From positions 60,402 to 124,401 of the forward strand of contig JAAEMK010000847.1 of NCBI GenBank assembly GCA_024225635.1: a stretch of DNA of 64,000 bases, read 5' to 3'. This DNA is from Desulfobacteraceae bacterium (GTDB lineage: Bacteria > Desulfobacterota > Desulfobacteria > Desulfobacterales > Desulfobacteraceae). This document shows positions 44,487 through 53,341 of the stretch, in pieces. How positions within the stretch are numbered: position 1 is the first letter of the stretch; each line of letters opens with the position of its first letter. The notes beneath the pieces are model-generated. The model saw nothing but the letters and a program-made list of their open reading frames with translations. It was not told where the DNA came from and did no database searches. The translations under genes and the position numbers were made by a program.

Positions 44487-45134
44487 TTAACCGATCTCCT
44501 GGAGAATTCGTCCAACCACCTCTTCCACCGTGAGATCCGTGGAGTCGATCAAAACGGCATCATCCGCGGCTTTCAGGGGTGCCTGTTCACGTTCGGAATC
44601 GTTTTTGTCACGCTTTGCGATATCTTTTTCAACCTCGCACAGGGACTGACCCGAACCCTCGCTGTGGCGGCGCATGGCCCGGGTGGCAAGATCGGCCGAC
44701 AGAAAAAACTTATAATCCGCCCCCGGAAATACCACCGTGCCCATATCCCTTCCTTCAAACACGGCATCGGTTTTTGTGGCGATGCTCCGCTGCATATCCA
44801 GCAGGGCGGCGCGGACACGGGGCTTTGCGCTGACAGCCGAGGCCAGCATGGAGATCTCCGGGGTTCGTATCAGGTCGGTGATATCGCGCCCGGAACTCAA
44901 GAGCCTTAACGCCCCCGCTTCATTGACAAGCTCAAGAGCAAGGGTTGCCAGCAGGGATTCCAGGGCATTGTCGTCGTTGTAATCGGTTCCGGTGCGCGTC
45001 ACTTCGTAGGCGACCCCCCTGTAGAGGGCGCCCGTGTCCACGTATATCCAGTCCAGGCGTTTTGCCAGGGCCTTGCTGACCGTGGTCTTGCCGGACCCCG
45101 CGGGTCCGTCAATGGTGATGATCTTTGTTGCCAT
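44487..45134 (-). CDS. cmk: Cytidylate kinase
   Basis: A 215-residue NMP kinase phosphorylating CMP and dCMP. P-loop IDGPAGSGKTT at 8-18, LDWIYVDTGALYRGVA, CMP-binding GRDITDLIRTPE, GRDMGTVVFPGADYKFFLSAD and the RDKNDSEREQAPLKAADDAV tail are all diagnostic. An upstream extension of the frame to 45197 falls inside a palindromic repeat, so the ATG at 45134 behind AAGGAG is chosen. First gene of cmk-rpsA. Confidence 0.95.
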   Translation of the reverse strand: MATKIITIDGPAGSGKTTVSKALAKRLDWIYVDTGALYRGVAYEVTRTGTDYNDDNALESLLATLALELVNEAGALRLLSSGRDITDLIRTPEISMLASAVSAKPRVRAALLDMQRSIATKTDAVFEGRDMGTVVFPGADYKFFLSADLATRAMRRHSEGSGQSLCEVEKDIAKRDKNDSEREQAPLKAADDAVLIDSTDLTVEEVVGRILQEIG

Positions 45135-45160
45135 ATTGTGGTTTTTTCTCCTTAAGGGCT

Positions 45161-45216
45161 GGGTCAGGCTTAGCTTATTGGCGTAATCGCTAGTCACAAT
45201 AAGCTAAGCCTGACCC
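45161..45216. repeat. Perfect 20-bp inverted repeat, REP-like
   Basis: GGGTCAGGCTTAGCTTATTG (45161-45180) is matched exactly by its reverse complement at 45197-45216, with a 16-base centre. The right arm is followed by CCCCATTTACA. GGTCAGGCTT/GACCCC arms next to an ATTTACA resemble ends recognised by REP-associated tyrosine transposases. No transposase gene is present here. Confidence 0.6.
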
Positions 45217-45228
45217 CCCATTTACAGG

Positions 45229-45296
45229 TCTTCGCATATGAATTGAGCCCATTTCTCATTAATAAAGGTGATCGGGTATCGATTCACGTGCGAACC
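45229..45296. repeat. Degenerate palindromic dispersed element, copy B
   Basis: Begins TCTTCGCATATGAATTGAG and ends TATCGATTCACGTGCGAAC; the ends are imperfect inverted repeats (TTCGCA..TGAAT / ATTCA..TGCGAA). It aligns over its whole length with 1761-1830. Confidence 0.4.
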
Positions 45297-45297
45297 T

Positions 45298-46383
45298 CTA
45301 TAGCACCTGCTTGAGGGCCGAGATAAAAGTTTTGTTTTCCGAATCAAGGCCCGCATTGACCCTGAGACAGGTTTCAAACCCGTATGATCCCATGGCCCGG
45401 ACAATGACACCATGCTTGAGGAGTTCCTGGAACACCCTGGAAGCGTCGGTCTTTACGTCCACAAGAAAAAAGTTGGCCTGGGAGGGGTGAACCGTAAGCC
45501 CCATGGCCGTGAGTTCCGCCTGAAGGAAATCCACCCCCTGGAGCATGACCTTGACGCTCTTTTCGAGAAACTCGACATCATCGAGGGCGGCGGCCGCAGC
45601 TACCTGGGCAAGGGAGTTGACATTGAACGGCTGCCTGACCCGGTGAAGGATATCGGCGACGGCCGGGTCCATGATACCGTATCCGACCCTGAACCCGGCA
45701 AGGCCGTAGGCCTTTGAAAAGGTCCTGAGACAGACGATCCTGGGGTCTGCCAGGGGGACCTCGAGGGCGTTGTAAGCCTCGGGATCCCTGACAAATTCGG
45801 CATAGGCCTCGTCCACGATCACAAGGACATCTTCCGGAACGGCCTTGAGGAACCGCTGAAAGTCATTCTTTGAAAAATGGCTGCCCGTGGGGTTGTTGGG
45901 ATTTGTCAGAAAAACCATACGTGTCATGGGGGTAATCGCCCCGGCCACGGCATCGAGATCGATGGCCATGCCGTTGAGCGGCGCCCTTACAGGTGTCCCG
46001 CCGGCAGCCCTCACCGATATATCGTACATGAGGAATGAGGGAAACGGCATCACGGCATTGTCTCCGGGACCAAGAAATGCATGGCAGAGAATGGCGATGA
46101 TATCGTCGGACCCGTTTCCAATTATAATGGTATCCCGGCCCACCCCGTACTTTTCGGCAAGCTTGTTCCTGAGCCGGTGCCAGGACCCGTCCGGGTATCT
46201 GTGCATGTTGCCGATATTTTCCTGGACCGCGGCGGCGGCCATGGGAGACGGACCAAGGGGGTTTTCGTTGGAAGCAAGTTTTACGCTCTTTTCAATCCCA
46301 TATTCCCGTTCGATCTCTTCAATGGGTTTGCCGGGCTCATAGGGGGCGATGGACAGTATCTGTTCCGGTATCGTGAGTTTCAT
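45298..46383 (-). CDS. hisC: Histidinol-phosphate aminotransferase
   Basis: A 361-residue fold-type I PLP enzyme that transaminates imidazole-acetol phosphate in histidine synthesis; homologues can also act on aromatic acids. Motifs: KLASNENPLGPSP, RYPDGSWHRLRNKLAEKYGV, NGSDDIIAILCHAF, VFLTNPNNPTGSHF, VIVDEAYAEF and the PLP lysine in RTFSKAYGLAGFRVGYG near 223. A possible promoter (TTGACA at 46444-46439, 17 bases, TACTTA) precedes it. No other his genes are nearby. Confidence 0.92.
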   Translation of the reverse strand: MKLTIPEQILSIAPYEPGKPIEEIEREYGIEKSVKLASNENPLGPSPMAAAAVQENIGNMHRYPDGSWHRLRNKLAEKYGVGRDTIIIGNGSDDIIAILCHAFLGPGDNAVMPFPSFLMYDISVRAAGGTPVRAPLNGMAIDLDAVAGAITPMTRMVFLTNPNNPTGSHFSKNDFQRFLKAVPEDVLVIVDEAYAEFVRDPEAYNALEVPLADPRIVCLRTFSKAYGLAGFRVGYGIMDPAVADILHRVRQPFNVNSLAQVAAAAALDDVEFLEKSVKVMLQGVDFLQAELTAMGLTVHPSQANFFLVDVKTDASRVFQELLKHGVIVRAMGSYGFETCLRVNAGLDSENKTFISALKQVL

Positions 46384-46587
46384 GATTCTGAAGTGTCTCC
46401 TTTTTTTAAGCCCCTTAAGTAGTTTGGATTTGCCGTTTTGTCAACTTTTATGGTAAATATGCGGCCTGAAACGCGCGCAAAACGCGCTCCTGGCTGCGCA
46501 GGATATGCGCCCTAACAATGCGGATTATTCAACCCTGACCGTGCGGAGTATTCACCCGGAACGGGCACCATTATATTAGGAGAACCA

Positions 46588-47763
46588 ATGAAACATACCA
46601 CTTCGACAGGCCTTGAGAATCTATGCCGCACCCCCCTTTCCCTTCCAAAGGACTGCAGGATAGGACTGCTTGCCAATCCGGCTTCGGTGGACGGAAAGTT
46701 CCGGCACGCCTCACGCCTGATCAACGACCTCTACCCGGACCGGCTCAAGGCGCTTTTCTCTCCCCAGCACGGCTTTTTTGCTGAAAAACAGGACAACATG
46801 ATCGAATCCGGCCACACCATGGACCCCGAGCTCGGCATTCCTGTATTCAGCCTTTACAGCAACACCCGAAAGCCGACAAAGGAGATGATGGACGCCATCG
46901 ATCTGTTGATGATCGACATCCAGGATGTGGGCACCCGGGTCTACACCTTTATCTACACCATCTCCTACTGCCTTGAGGCCGCTGCCCGGTACGGAAAATC
47001 CGTGGTGATCCTGGACCGCCCCAACCCCGTTGGCGGAGTCCGGGTGGAGGGCAACATCCTGGAGGAGAACTGCGCCTCTTTTGTGGGAAGATACCCGATC
47101 CCCATGCGCCACGGCCTCACGGTCGGCGAGATAGCCCTTTTATTTAACAAACGACACGGCATCAATGCCGACCTTAAAGTGGTTCCCATGGAGAACTGGG
47201 CCCGGGACATGTTTTTTGAGGACACCGGCTTGCCCTGGATCGCACCGTCCCCCAACCTTCCCACCCCGGCTTCGGCCATGGTTTACCCGGGCCAGGTGAT
47301 ATTTGAAGGGACAAATCTCAGCGAAGGCCGGGGAACCACCCAGCCTTTTGAACTGTTCGGCGCTCCCTTTGTGGATACGGACGCGATCCTTGCCAACCTT
47401 GAAGGACGAATTTCCGGAGCCGTGTTAAGGCCGGTCTGCTTCCAGCCCTGCTCGGGCAAGTGGCAGAACCATGTGTGCCAGGGATTTCAGATCCACGTTA
47501 CCTCTCCCGCGACATACAGGTCCTATGGAACATCGATGATGCTCCTCCAGCAGATCATGCAGCTTCATCCCGACGGATTTCAATGGAAAGAGCCCCCCTA
47601 CGAGTATGAATACCAAAGGCGGCCAATGGATCTCATCCTGGGGAATGAACGCCTTGCGGACCAGCTGCTCGAGATGGACGGCATCGACGCCCTGGAGGAT
47701 TCCTGGAAAGGGCCGGCAAACGAGTTCAAGGAAATGTCCCGGGAGTTCCAGCTGTATGGGTGA
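46588..47763 (+). CDS. DUF1343 protein, NamZ-like exo-beta-N-acetylmuramidase
   Basis: A 391-residue protein of the DUF1343 family, whose Bacillus member NamZ releases terminal MurNAc from peptidoglycan fragments. Conserved boxes: CRIGLLANPASVD, LFSPQHGFFAEKQDN, LLMIDIQDVGTRVYTFIYT, VILDRPNPVGG, the GLTVGEIALLFN segment, WIAPSPNLPTPASAMVYPG and FEGTNLSEGRGTTQPFELFG. There is no signal peptide, so it should act on muropeptides in the cytoplasm. AGGAGA is seven bases before ATG. Its stop overlaps the RNase HI start. A MurU-AmgK-type fusion 4 kb downstream would use the MurNAc. Confidence 0.85.
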   Translation: MKHTTSTGLENLCRTPLSLPKDCRIGLLANPASVDGKFRHASRLINDLYPDRLKALFSPQHGFFAEKQDNMIESGHTMDPELGIPVFSLYSNTRKPTKEMMDAIDLLMIDIQDVGTRVYTFIYTISYCLEAAARYGKSVVILDRPNPVGGVRVEGNILEENCASFVGRYPIPMRHGLTVGEIALLFNKRHGINADLKVVPMENWARDMFFEDTGLPWIAPSPNLPTPASAMVYPGQVIFEGTNLSEGRGTTQPFELFGAPFVDTDAILANLEGRISGAVLRPVCFQPCSGKWQNHVCQGFQIHVTSPATYRSYGTSMMLLQQIMQLHPDGFQWKEPPYEYEYQRRPMDLILGNERLADQLLEMDGIDALEDSWKGPANEFKEMSREFQLYG

Positions 47764-48439
47764 TAGCAACGACAAGAGTTCATGGAAACGGATGAGCTTC
47801 AAGGGAAACAAGGTATGGGCCGAAGTATCGGACACGGAAGCACTGCTGGTAAACCAGGGCAAGGTCCGGATCAAGTACAGCCTCAACCAGGACTATGAAT
47901 ACCAGGTAAGCCCCGACAGCCTGGGGCCCGAAAGCTGCGCCGTACCCAAACAATCATCAAAAAAAGAGAAGAAAGCTAAAACCAAAGCACCGCGATCCTT
48001 CCTTCCCAGGAAGGAGCCCGGACCTCCCGCCGTGGAAGCGCCGCCCGGGGTAATAGTGATATACACGGATGGGGCCTCGTCCGGAAACCCCGGCCCGGCG
48101 GGCATAGGCGCACTGCTTTTGTATGGCGGCCATGAAAAGGAGCTCAGTGAATCCATCGGGACCGCCACCAACAACGTGGCGGAACTTACGGCCATAAAGC
48201 GCGCCCTCGAAGAACTGAAGAGAATGGACCTTCCCGTTGAGATCCACACGGACTCCTCCTATTGTATAGGTGTCCTGACAAAGGGATGGAAACCGAACAT
48301 GAACAGCGGGTTGATCAGTGAAATAAGAACCCTGATGAACAGGTTCAGCCGCATCCGGCTCATTAAAACCAAAGGGCATTCCGGGATTCCGGGCAATGAA
48401 AGGGCGGACAGCCTTGCCACTGCCGCTGTAAAAAAATAA
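47756..48439 (+). CDS. rnhA: Ribonuclease HI with N-terminal extension
   Basis: A 227-residue protein degrading RNA in RNA-DNA hybrids. The C-terminal RNase H domain (about 100-227) has the full catalytic set: Asp in VIYTDGASSGNPGPAG, Glu in NNVAELTAIKRALEEL, Asp in EIHTDSSYCIG and Asp in GHSGIPGNERADSLA. About 97 N-terminal residues are extra: a small beta-like part (WAEVSDTEALLVNQGKVRIK) and a Lys-rich linker (SSKKEKKAKTKAP). This is not the Caulimovirus-type hybrid-binding domain I would expect in such extensions. ATG overlaps the NamZ-like gene by eight bases. Confidence 0.87.
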   Translation: MGDSNDKSSWKRMSFKGNKVWAEVSDTEALLVNQGKVRIKYSLNQDYEYQVSPDSLGPESCAVPKQSSKKEKKAKTKAPRSFLPRKEPGPPAVEAPPGVIVIYTDGASSGNPGPAGIGALLLYGGHEKELSESIGTATNNVAELTAIKRALEELKRMDLPVEIHTDSSYCIGVLTKGWKPNMNSGLISEIRTLMNRFSRIRLIKTKGHSGIPGNERADSLATAAVKK

Positions 48440-48470
48440 AAAAAAGAACCGGCCTGGGCCGGTTCTTCTT
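48431..48470. terminator. Bidirectional terminator between RNase HI and the small membrane protein
   Basis: AAGAACCGGCC (48444-48454) pairs with GGCCGGTTCTT (48457-48467). T-rich tracts flank it on the minus strand (TTTTTTTATTTTTT) and CTTT on the plus strand. Confidence 0.85.
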
Positions 48471-48497
48471 TAAAAAAAACGCTGAAAACGAGTGCAG

Positions 48498-48755
48498 TTA
48501 CTTTTTAAGGTCTGCAAGCTCCTTCTCAAGCTCCTCGATTCTATCTTTGTCATCTGCCGCGGGAGCCTCTACACCCTCATCCTTCTTCCAGCTATCCTTG
48601 AGCTCGTCGAACCCAAGATAGAGAGCCAGTCCACCACCGAGCAGAAGCACGGGAGGCAGAGCGCCAGCCAGGAGCTGCAAAAATGCACCAAACCAAATCG
48701 CTATGCCAATAATACCGAGAAGTACCGCAACAGCACCGCCAATCAATGTCTTCAT
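48498..48755 (-). CDS. Small membrane protein with coiled-coil tail, unknown
   Basis: An 85-residue protein: two hydrophobic segments (about 4-31 and 33-48, GGAVAVLLGIIGIAIWFGAF and PPVLLLGGGLALYLGF) followed by a soluble acidic tail ending in a heptad-like coil (RIEELEKELADLKK). AAGGAGGACAGG precedes ATG. It has its own terminator and probably its own promoter in the 240-bp divergent spacer upstream. Family unknown to me; resembles small phage-shock/holin-like membrane proteins only in size. Confidence 0.65.
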   Translation of the reverse strand: MKTLIGGAVAVLLGIIGIAIWFGAFLQLLAGALPPVLLLGGGLALYLGFDELKDSWKKDEGVEAPAADDKDRIEELEKELADLKK

Positions 48756-48995
48756 ACCTGTCCTCCTTACAGCTTAAGTAAAAGTACTTTATATAGATCG
48801 ATGATAATAATTAGACACTACCTTTTTTCACATCTTTTAAGTGTGACCAACTATCATATGAAACAGAGTAAATCAAGGCAATTTTTTACGCACAACTATT
48901 CTGTTGCCATCGAAAACAACCTCTGTTAAAGATGTTACTTTATTTTGAACAACCGCCATTCCAGACCTTGATGGGAAGGTCAAAGGAAGATAATA

Positions 48996-51650
48996 ATGAA
49001 ACTTGCCTCACCACTAAACCAAACCGTCACAAAAACGAGAAAAGCCGTGCGCAACACTATTGACGGGTTTCTCGATCACCGAAGCGACTATTTCTCCTGT
49101 TTTTATCCGGGCTGTAAAAGCCCCGTTGCCTCATTTTTTCTGGATAAAATTTTTTCACGTATTCGCTTTGATCATAAAAAGATGGACAAGCTCCGCAAAC
49201 TCAATGAAAAAGGGATTGTCGTCTATTCGGGAAAATACAAGACCCGTTTTGAATTTCTCTACTTTCACTGGGCCATGAAGCGGGCCGGCCTGCCCTACCC
49301 TGAAATCGGAATGGATATCGGCTTCCTTTTTCTCACCCCGTTGAAAAGGTTAATTCGAACCGTTGTTTCTCAACTGGACCACTTCCTCCACACTTTCAAA
49401 CTCAAGGATCCCTACCATTCCGGTTACATTGCCACCGAACTGTCCAAAGGGCGATGCGGATTTCTTTACCTCATTGAAAGTAAGGCGTTTTATCGACGGT
49501 TCGTCGAATCAAAACCCGATCCCCTCCTGGTTCTGATCGAGCTTCAGAAACAACAGTCAACCCCGGTCTTTTTTGTACCCCAGACCATTGTATTCAGCGC
49601 AACGCCCATCAGGCGCACCCCGGGCCTGTTCGACATTTTTCTTGGCAGCAATGAAAAGCCCGGCAAAATACGACGCCTGATCGCCCTGGCAAAGAGTCCG
49701 AAAAAGATCAGCGTAGAGATATCCGATCCGGTGAACCTGAAGGAGTTCCTTGACCGCAAGGACATTCGAATGCTCTCCTCCGAATTCCAGGTGCAGCCCC
49801 TTCGAAACCACCTGACGGATCTCACGAATCGCCAGAAGCGAAGCGTTACGGGACCGGTATTAAAAACCCGGGACGAACTGTTCGAGGATATCCTGACCGA
49901 CAAGGAACTCCAGGAATTCATGCTGGAGCATTCAAGAACAAAGGAAGAGCGCCTGGTCAACACCCGTAAAAGGGCCACGGCCTACCTCAAGGAGATTGCG
50001 GCAAGCTACAATCTCAACACCATCTACATGTTTGAAAAGGTACTGACCTGGGTCTTCAAAAACATCTTCGAAGGGCTTGTGGTGGACCAGGACGGATTGG
50101 ACATGGTCAAAGAGGCGTCCAAGAAAGCTCCCATGGTTCTTGTCCCCTGTCACAAGAGCCACCTCGATTACCTGCTGCTCTCCTATCTCATGTTCAAGAA
50201 TTCCATGCCCTGCCCCCACATCGCCGCGGGAAAGAATCTCTCCTTCTGGCCCCTGGGTCCCATCTTCCGTGGGGGCGGCGCCTTTTTCCTGAGGCGTACC
50301 TTTAAAGGGGCGGTGCTCTATTCAAAGATTTTTTCCGCCTATATCGAAAAAATGCTCTCAGAGGGATTTAACCTGGAATTTTTCATCGAGGGGGGCCGCT
50401 CCAGGACCGGAAAACTCCTTTCCCCCAAGCTAGGATTTCTCTCCATGCTCCTCAAGGCCAAACAAAACAGGGCCTGCGACGACCTGCTCTTTGTTCCCAT
50501 CTATGTGGGATATGACCGGGTCCTTGAAGAGGATGCCTATCTCCATGAAATAGAGGGAGGCAAGAAGAACCCTGAAAATCTTTCCCAGCTTATCCGGGCG
50601 CGAAAGTTTCTCAAGAAAAAATACGGCAAGGTCTATATCAAATTTGACGACCCCATTTCCCTGAAGGACTATATCCAGGAGAGCGGATTAAACCCGGACA
50701 ACCTGGACGAGGCCGGGCACAAGCAGGTATGCCAGGGCATGGGGTACAAGCTTATCAACTCCATCAACACCATCTCCATCGTGACCCCCCACGGCATCAT
50801 TGCAAGCAGTATCCTCAACTCCCCGGGAAACAGGTTCTCCTACAAGGATCTCATGTTCAGGGTGGACGCCTACATGAACCTGTTGACCTTCTTTGGCGCG
50901 GAGCTTGCCGATACCTTGACCATTGACCCGGACCTTGCGTTCAACCATGTGGTCAACACCTTTCTGTCCAGGAAATTCATCGAACTTGCCGATGAGTCGG
51001 ACACCGATATCAGCGAGACCACCAGGTTCATTGTCAAGGACAACAAGCGTCCCATCCTCGAATATTACAAGAACAACGCCATCTCCTTCTTCGTTCCTTC
51101 AGCGTATACGGCATTTGCCATCCTCAAGACGGACACCTTCCAGTTTTCATCCCAGGACCTGGCCGGTACCTACGGCTTTCTCCAGGACCTGTTTGTGGAT
51201 GAATTCTCCTTTGACGAGGAAAAGACCTGCGAGGATCATATCAACCACTGCCTCAAGGCCTTTATCGAGGACGGCATCATCGTTCCCAACCAGGACCTGC
51301 CCGACACCTTCAACCTGACCAGCGAAGGATTCAGAAAGCTGAAACTCTTTTCAAGCCTCCTGAACCCCTTCCTTGAATCCTACAAGGTGGCCCTGGTCCA
51401 TTTCGAAACCTACCCCAGGGACAAATTCGACGCAAAGGAGAGAATCAGAAAAATCCAGTCCATGGGAATGAAGATGTACAAACGCCAGGACATCATCCTC
51501 AAGGAATCCCTGTCCAAGGTCAACTATGTAAACGCCTGCACCTGTTTTATCAACAAGGGCATTGAGGGATCCGAAGACATCGAGCAGATCAGGACGTTCA
51601 GGGAGATCATCGACCAGTTCCTCGAGCTTGCACCGGTGAACCGCCCATGA
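48996..51650 (+). CDS. plsB: Glycerol-3-phosphate acyltransferase PlsB-type
   Basis: An 884-residue membrane-associated enzyme making lysophosphatidic acid from glycerol-3-phosphate and acyl-ACP/CoA. Acyltransferase blocks: I LVPCHKSHLDYLLLSYLM (His386, Asp391), II GGGAFFLRRTFKG, III FFIEGGRSRTGKLLSPKLG, IV FVPIYVGYDRV. The large N-terminal (about 1-330) and C-terminal regions are as in E. coli PlsB (about 800 residues). AAGGAAG before ATG. Its stop overlaps the next start (ATGA). Confidence 0.9.
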   Translation: MKLASPLNQTVTKTRKAVRNTIDGFLDHRSDYFSCFYPGCKSPVASFFLDKIFSRIRFDHKKMDKLRKLNEKGIVVYSGKYKTRFEFLYFHWAMKRAGLPYPEIGMDIGFLFLTPLKRLIRTVVSQLDHFLHTFKLKDPYHSGYIATELSKGRCGFLYLIESKAFYRRFVESKPDPLLVLIELQKQQSTPVFFVPQTIVFSATPIRRTPGLFDIFLGSNEKPGKIRRLIALAKSPKKISVEISDPVNLKEFLDRKDIRMLSSEFQVQPLRNHLTDLTNRQKRSVTGPVLKTRDELFEDILTDKELQEFMLEHSRTKEERLVNTRKRATAYLKEIAASYNLNTIYMFEKVLTWVFKNIFEGLVVDQDGLDMVKEASKKAPMVLVPCHKSHLDYLLLSYLMFKNSMPCPHIAAGKNLSFWPLGPIFRGGGAFFLRRTFKGAVLYSKIFSAYIEKMLSEGFNLEFFIEGGRSRTGKLLSPKLGFLSMLLKAKQNRACDDLLFVPIYVGYDRVLEEDAYLHEIEGGKKNPENLSQLIRARKFLKKKYGKVYIKFDDPISLKDYIQESGLNPDNLDEAGHKQVCQGMGYKLINSINTISIVTPHGIIASSILNSPGNRFSYKDLMFRVDAYMNLLTFFGAELADTLTIDPDLAFNHVVNTFLSRKFIELADESDTDISETTRFIVKDNKRPILEYYKNNAISFFVPSAYTAFAILKTDTFQFSSQDLAGTYGFLQDLFVDEFSFDEEKTCEDHINHCLKAFIEDGIIVPNQDLPDTFNLTSEGFRKLKLFSSLLNPFLESYKVALVHFETYPRDKFDAKERIRKIQSMGMKMYKRQDIILKESLSKVNYVNACTCFINKGIEGSEDIEQIRTFREIIDQFLELAPVNRP

Positions 51651-53332
51651 AGGCGCTGATCCTTGCGGCAGGGTTCGGCACCAGGCTTCTGCCCTACACC
51701 CGGACACGGCCAAAACCGCTCTTCACCCTGGCAGGCAACCCGATCCTGGGAATCACCATTGAGAAGCTCATGGGGATGGGCTGCACCGAGATTATTGTCA
51801 ACACCCATCATCTCCACGGGCAGATCGAGGCGTTCATCGGCAACGCAGGCTTTGGGGCGCCGGTTCAGACCCGGTACGAGCCGTGTATCCTCGATACCGG
51901 TGGGGCCATTAAAAACGTCCGTGATTTCATGGGCGCTTCCGACTTCATGGTGATCAACGCCGACATTGTCACGGACATCGACCTTGAATCGGTGTGGCAA
52001 TTCCATTGCAACGGAAACTGGCCCGCCACCCTTGTTCTCCATGACCGGCGGGAGTTCAATAAGATTGCGGTGGACAACCAGGGGTTTATCTCGGGGTTCA
52101 TGGCCGGCAACGATCCGGAAAAGCCCGTGAACGGGTCACCCTTGCTCGCCTTCACCGGCATCCAGGTGCTCAGCCCGGCATTCTTTGACCACATGCCGGA
52201 AAAAGAGGTATTCTCGAGCATCGAGGTGTTTGAAAACCTTGCCCATAAAAGCGGACGTGTACGGGCCTATGTGGCGAACGCCCCCTACTGGGAAGACATG
52301 GGCACCCCGGCCGCCTATCAGCGGACCGCCCTCGGCTTTCTTGCCCTGGCGGCGTTTGAGAGTTCGGATCAAGATCCGAAAAGCGTCAGGATCGAGCCCC
52401 TTGCCGGGGACGGTTCCGACAGAAAATGGTTCCGTGCAAAAAAAGGGGATCGTTCCCTTGTGATTTCGGACCACGGCATCTGCACGGATGACCCTGTCTG
52501 TGAGATCGATTCCTTTATCTCCCTTGGCAACCACCTCCATTCAAAAGGAATTCCCGTGCCAAGGATTATCCGCCATGACCGCTTCTCCGGCATGGTGGCC
52601 CTGGAAGACCTGGGGGACACCCACCTTGCCGCCGTCATCCGTTCCCTGACCTCGAAATCCCGGGTAAAGGAATGGTATTGCCGGGTGGTGGACCGCCTTA
52701 TAGACTTTTCCCTCAAGGGAATAGAGGGGTTTGACCCGGCCTGGGCCTTCCAGACCCCCACCTACTCCCGGGAGCTGATCCTGGAAAAGGAGTGCGCTTA
52801 TTTTACGGAGGCCTTTTTAAAAGGATACCTGAACCAGTCCCCCCCCACGGAACTTCTGCTTCCCGCCCCGGAGTTCGAGTATATTGCGGACCAGGCCCTC
52901 ACAGGAGCCTGCCGGGGATTGATGCATCGTGACTTCCAATCCAGGAATATCATGGTAAAGGATGGAGAGATCTTTTTCATCGACTTTCAATCCGCAAGGC
53001 AAGGCCCCCTGCAGTACGACCTTGCCTCCCTGCTGATAGATCCCTATGTGAATCTTGACATGGAGATCCGGGAGGAGGTACTCAACCACTGTGTCAGCGC
53101 CCTGGCCCGGCGCATTGACCTTGATACGGAAGAATTCGTCCGATGCTTTCGCCATTGCTGTATCACAAGGAATCTTCAGATTCTTGGTGCATTCAGTTAC
53201 TTAAGCATGGTAAAAGGAAAACACCATTTCAAGGAGTACATCCCGGCAGCCCTTTCAACCCTGAAGGCCTGCATTGTTTACCTGGAAAAAGAGAAAATAC
53301 CAACGCTTAACCGTGTGATAGCGGCACTATAA
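51647..53332 (+). CDS. MurU-AmgK-like fusion: sugar nucleotidyltransferase plus sugar kinase
   Basis: A 561-residue bifunctional protein. Residues about 1-230: nucleotidyltransferase, MKALILAAGFGTRLLPYTRT with RPKPLFTLAGNP, VNTHHLHGQIEAF and FMVINADIVTDIDL, closest in style to MurU (MurNAc-1-P uridylyltransferase). Residues about 245-560: aminoglycoside-phosphotransferase-fold kinase, with RKWFRAKKGDRSLVI, catalytic HRDFQSRN (427-434) and IDFQSARQGPLQYDLASLL, the pattern of AmgK (anomeric MurNAc kinase). Together they would turn MurNAc into UDP-MurNAc. ATG overlaps the plsB stop by four bases. Other sugars cannot be excluded. Confidence 0.8.
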   Translation: MKALILAAGFGTRLLPYTRTRPKPLFTLAGNPILGITIEKLMGMGCTEIIVNTHHLHGQIEAFIGNAGFGAPVQTRYEPCILDTGGAIKNVRDFMGASDFMVINADIVTDIDLESVWQFHCNGNWPATLVLHDRREFNKIAVDNQGFISGFMAGNDPEKPVNGSPLLAFTGIQVLSPAFFDHMPEKEVFSSIEVFENLAHKSGRVRAYVANAPYWEDMGTPAAYQRTALGFLALAAFESSDQDPKSVRIEPLAGDGSDRKWFRAKKGDRSLVISDHGICTDDPVCEIDSFISLGNHLHSKGIPVPRIIRHDRFSGMVALEDLGDTHLAAVIRSLTSKSRVKEWYCRVVDRLIDFSLKGIEGFDPAWAFQTPTYSRELILEKECAYFTEAFLKGYLNQSPPTELLLPAPEFEYIADQALTGACRGLMHRDFQSRNIMVKDGEIFFIDFQSARQGPLQYDLASLLIDPYVNLDMEIREEVLNHCVSALARRIDLDTEEFVRCFRHCCITRNLQILGAFSYLSMVKGKHHFKEYIPAALSTLKACIVYLEKEKIPTLNRVIAAL

Positions 53333-53341
53333 GGAGTTTCA

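Noticed and set aside
45135-45197. N-terminal extension of cytidylate kinase
   Set aside because: It is translated from the 20-bp inverted repeat; the kinase family begins at MATKIITIDG, which has AAGGAG upstream.
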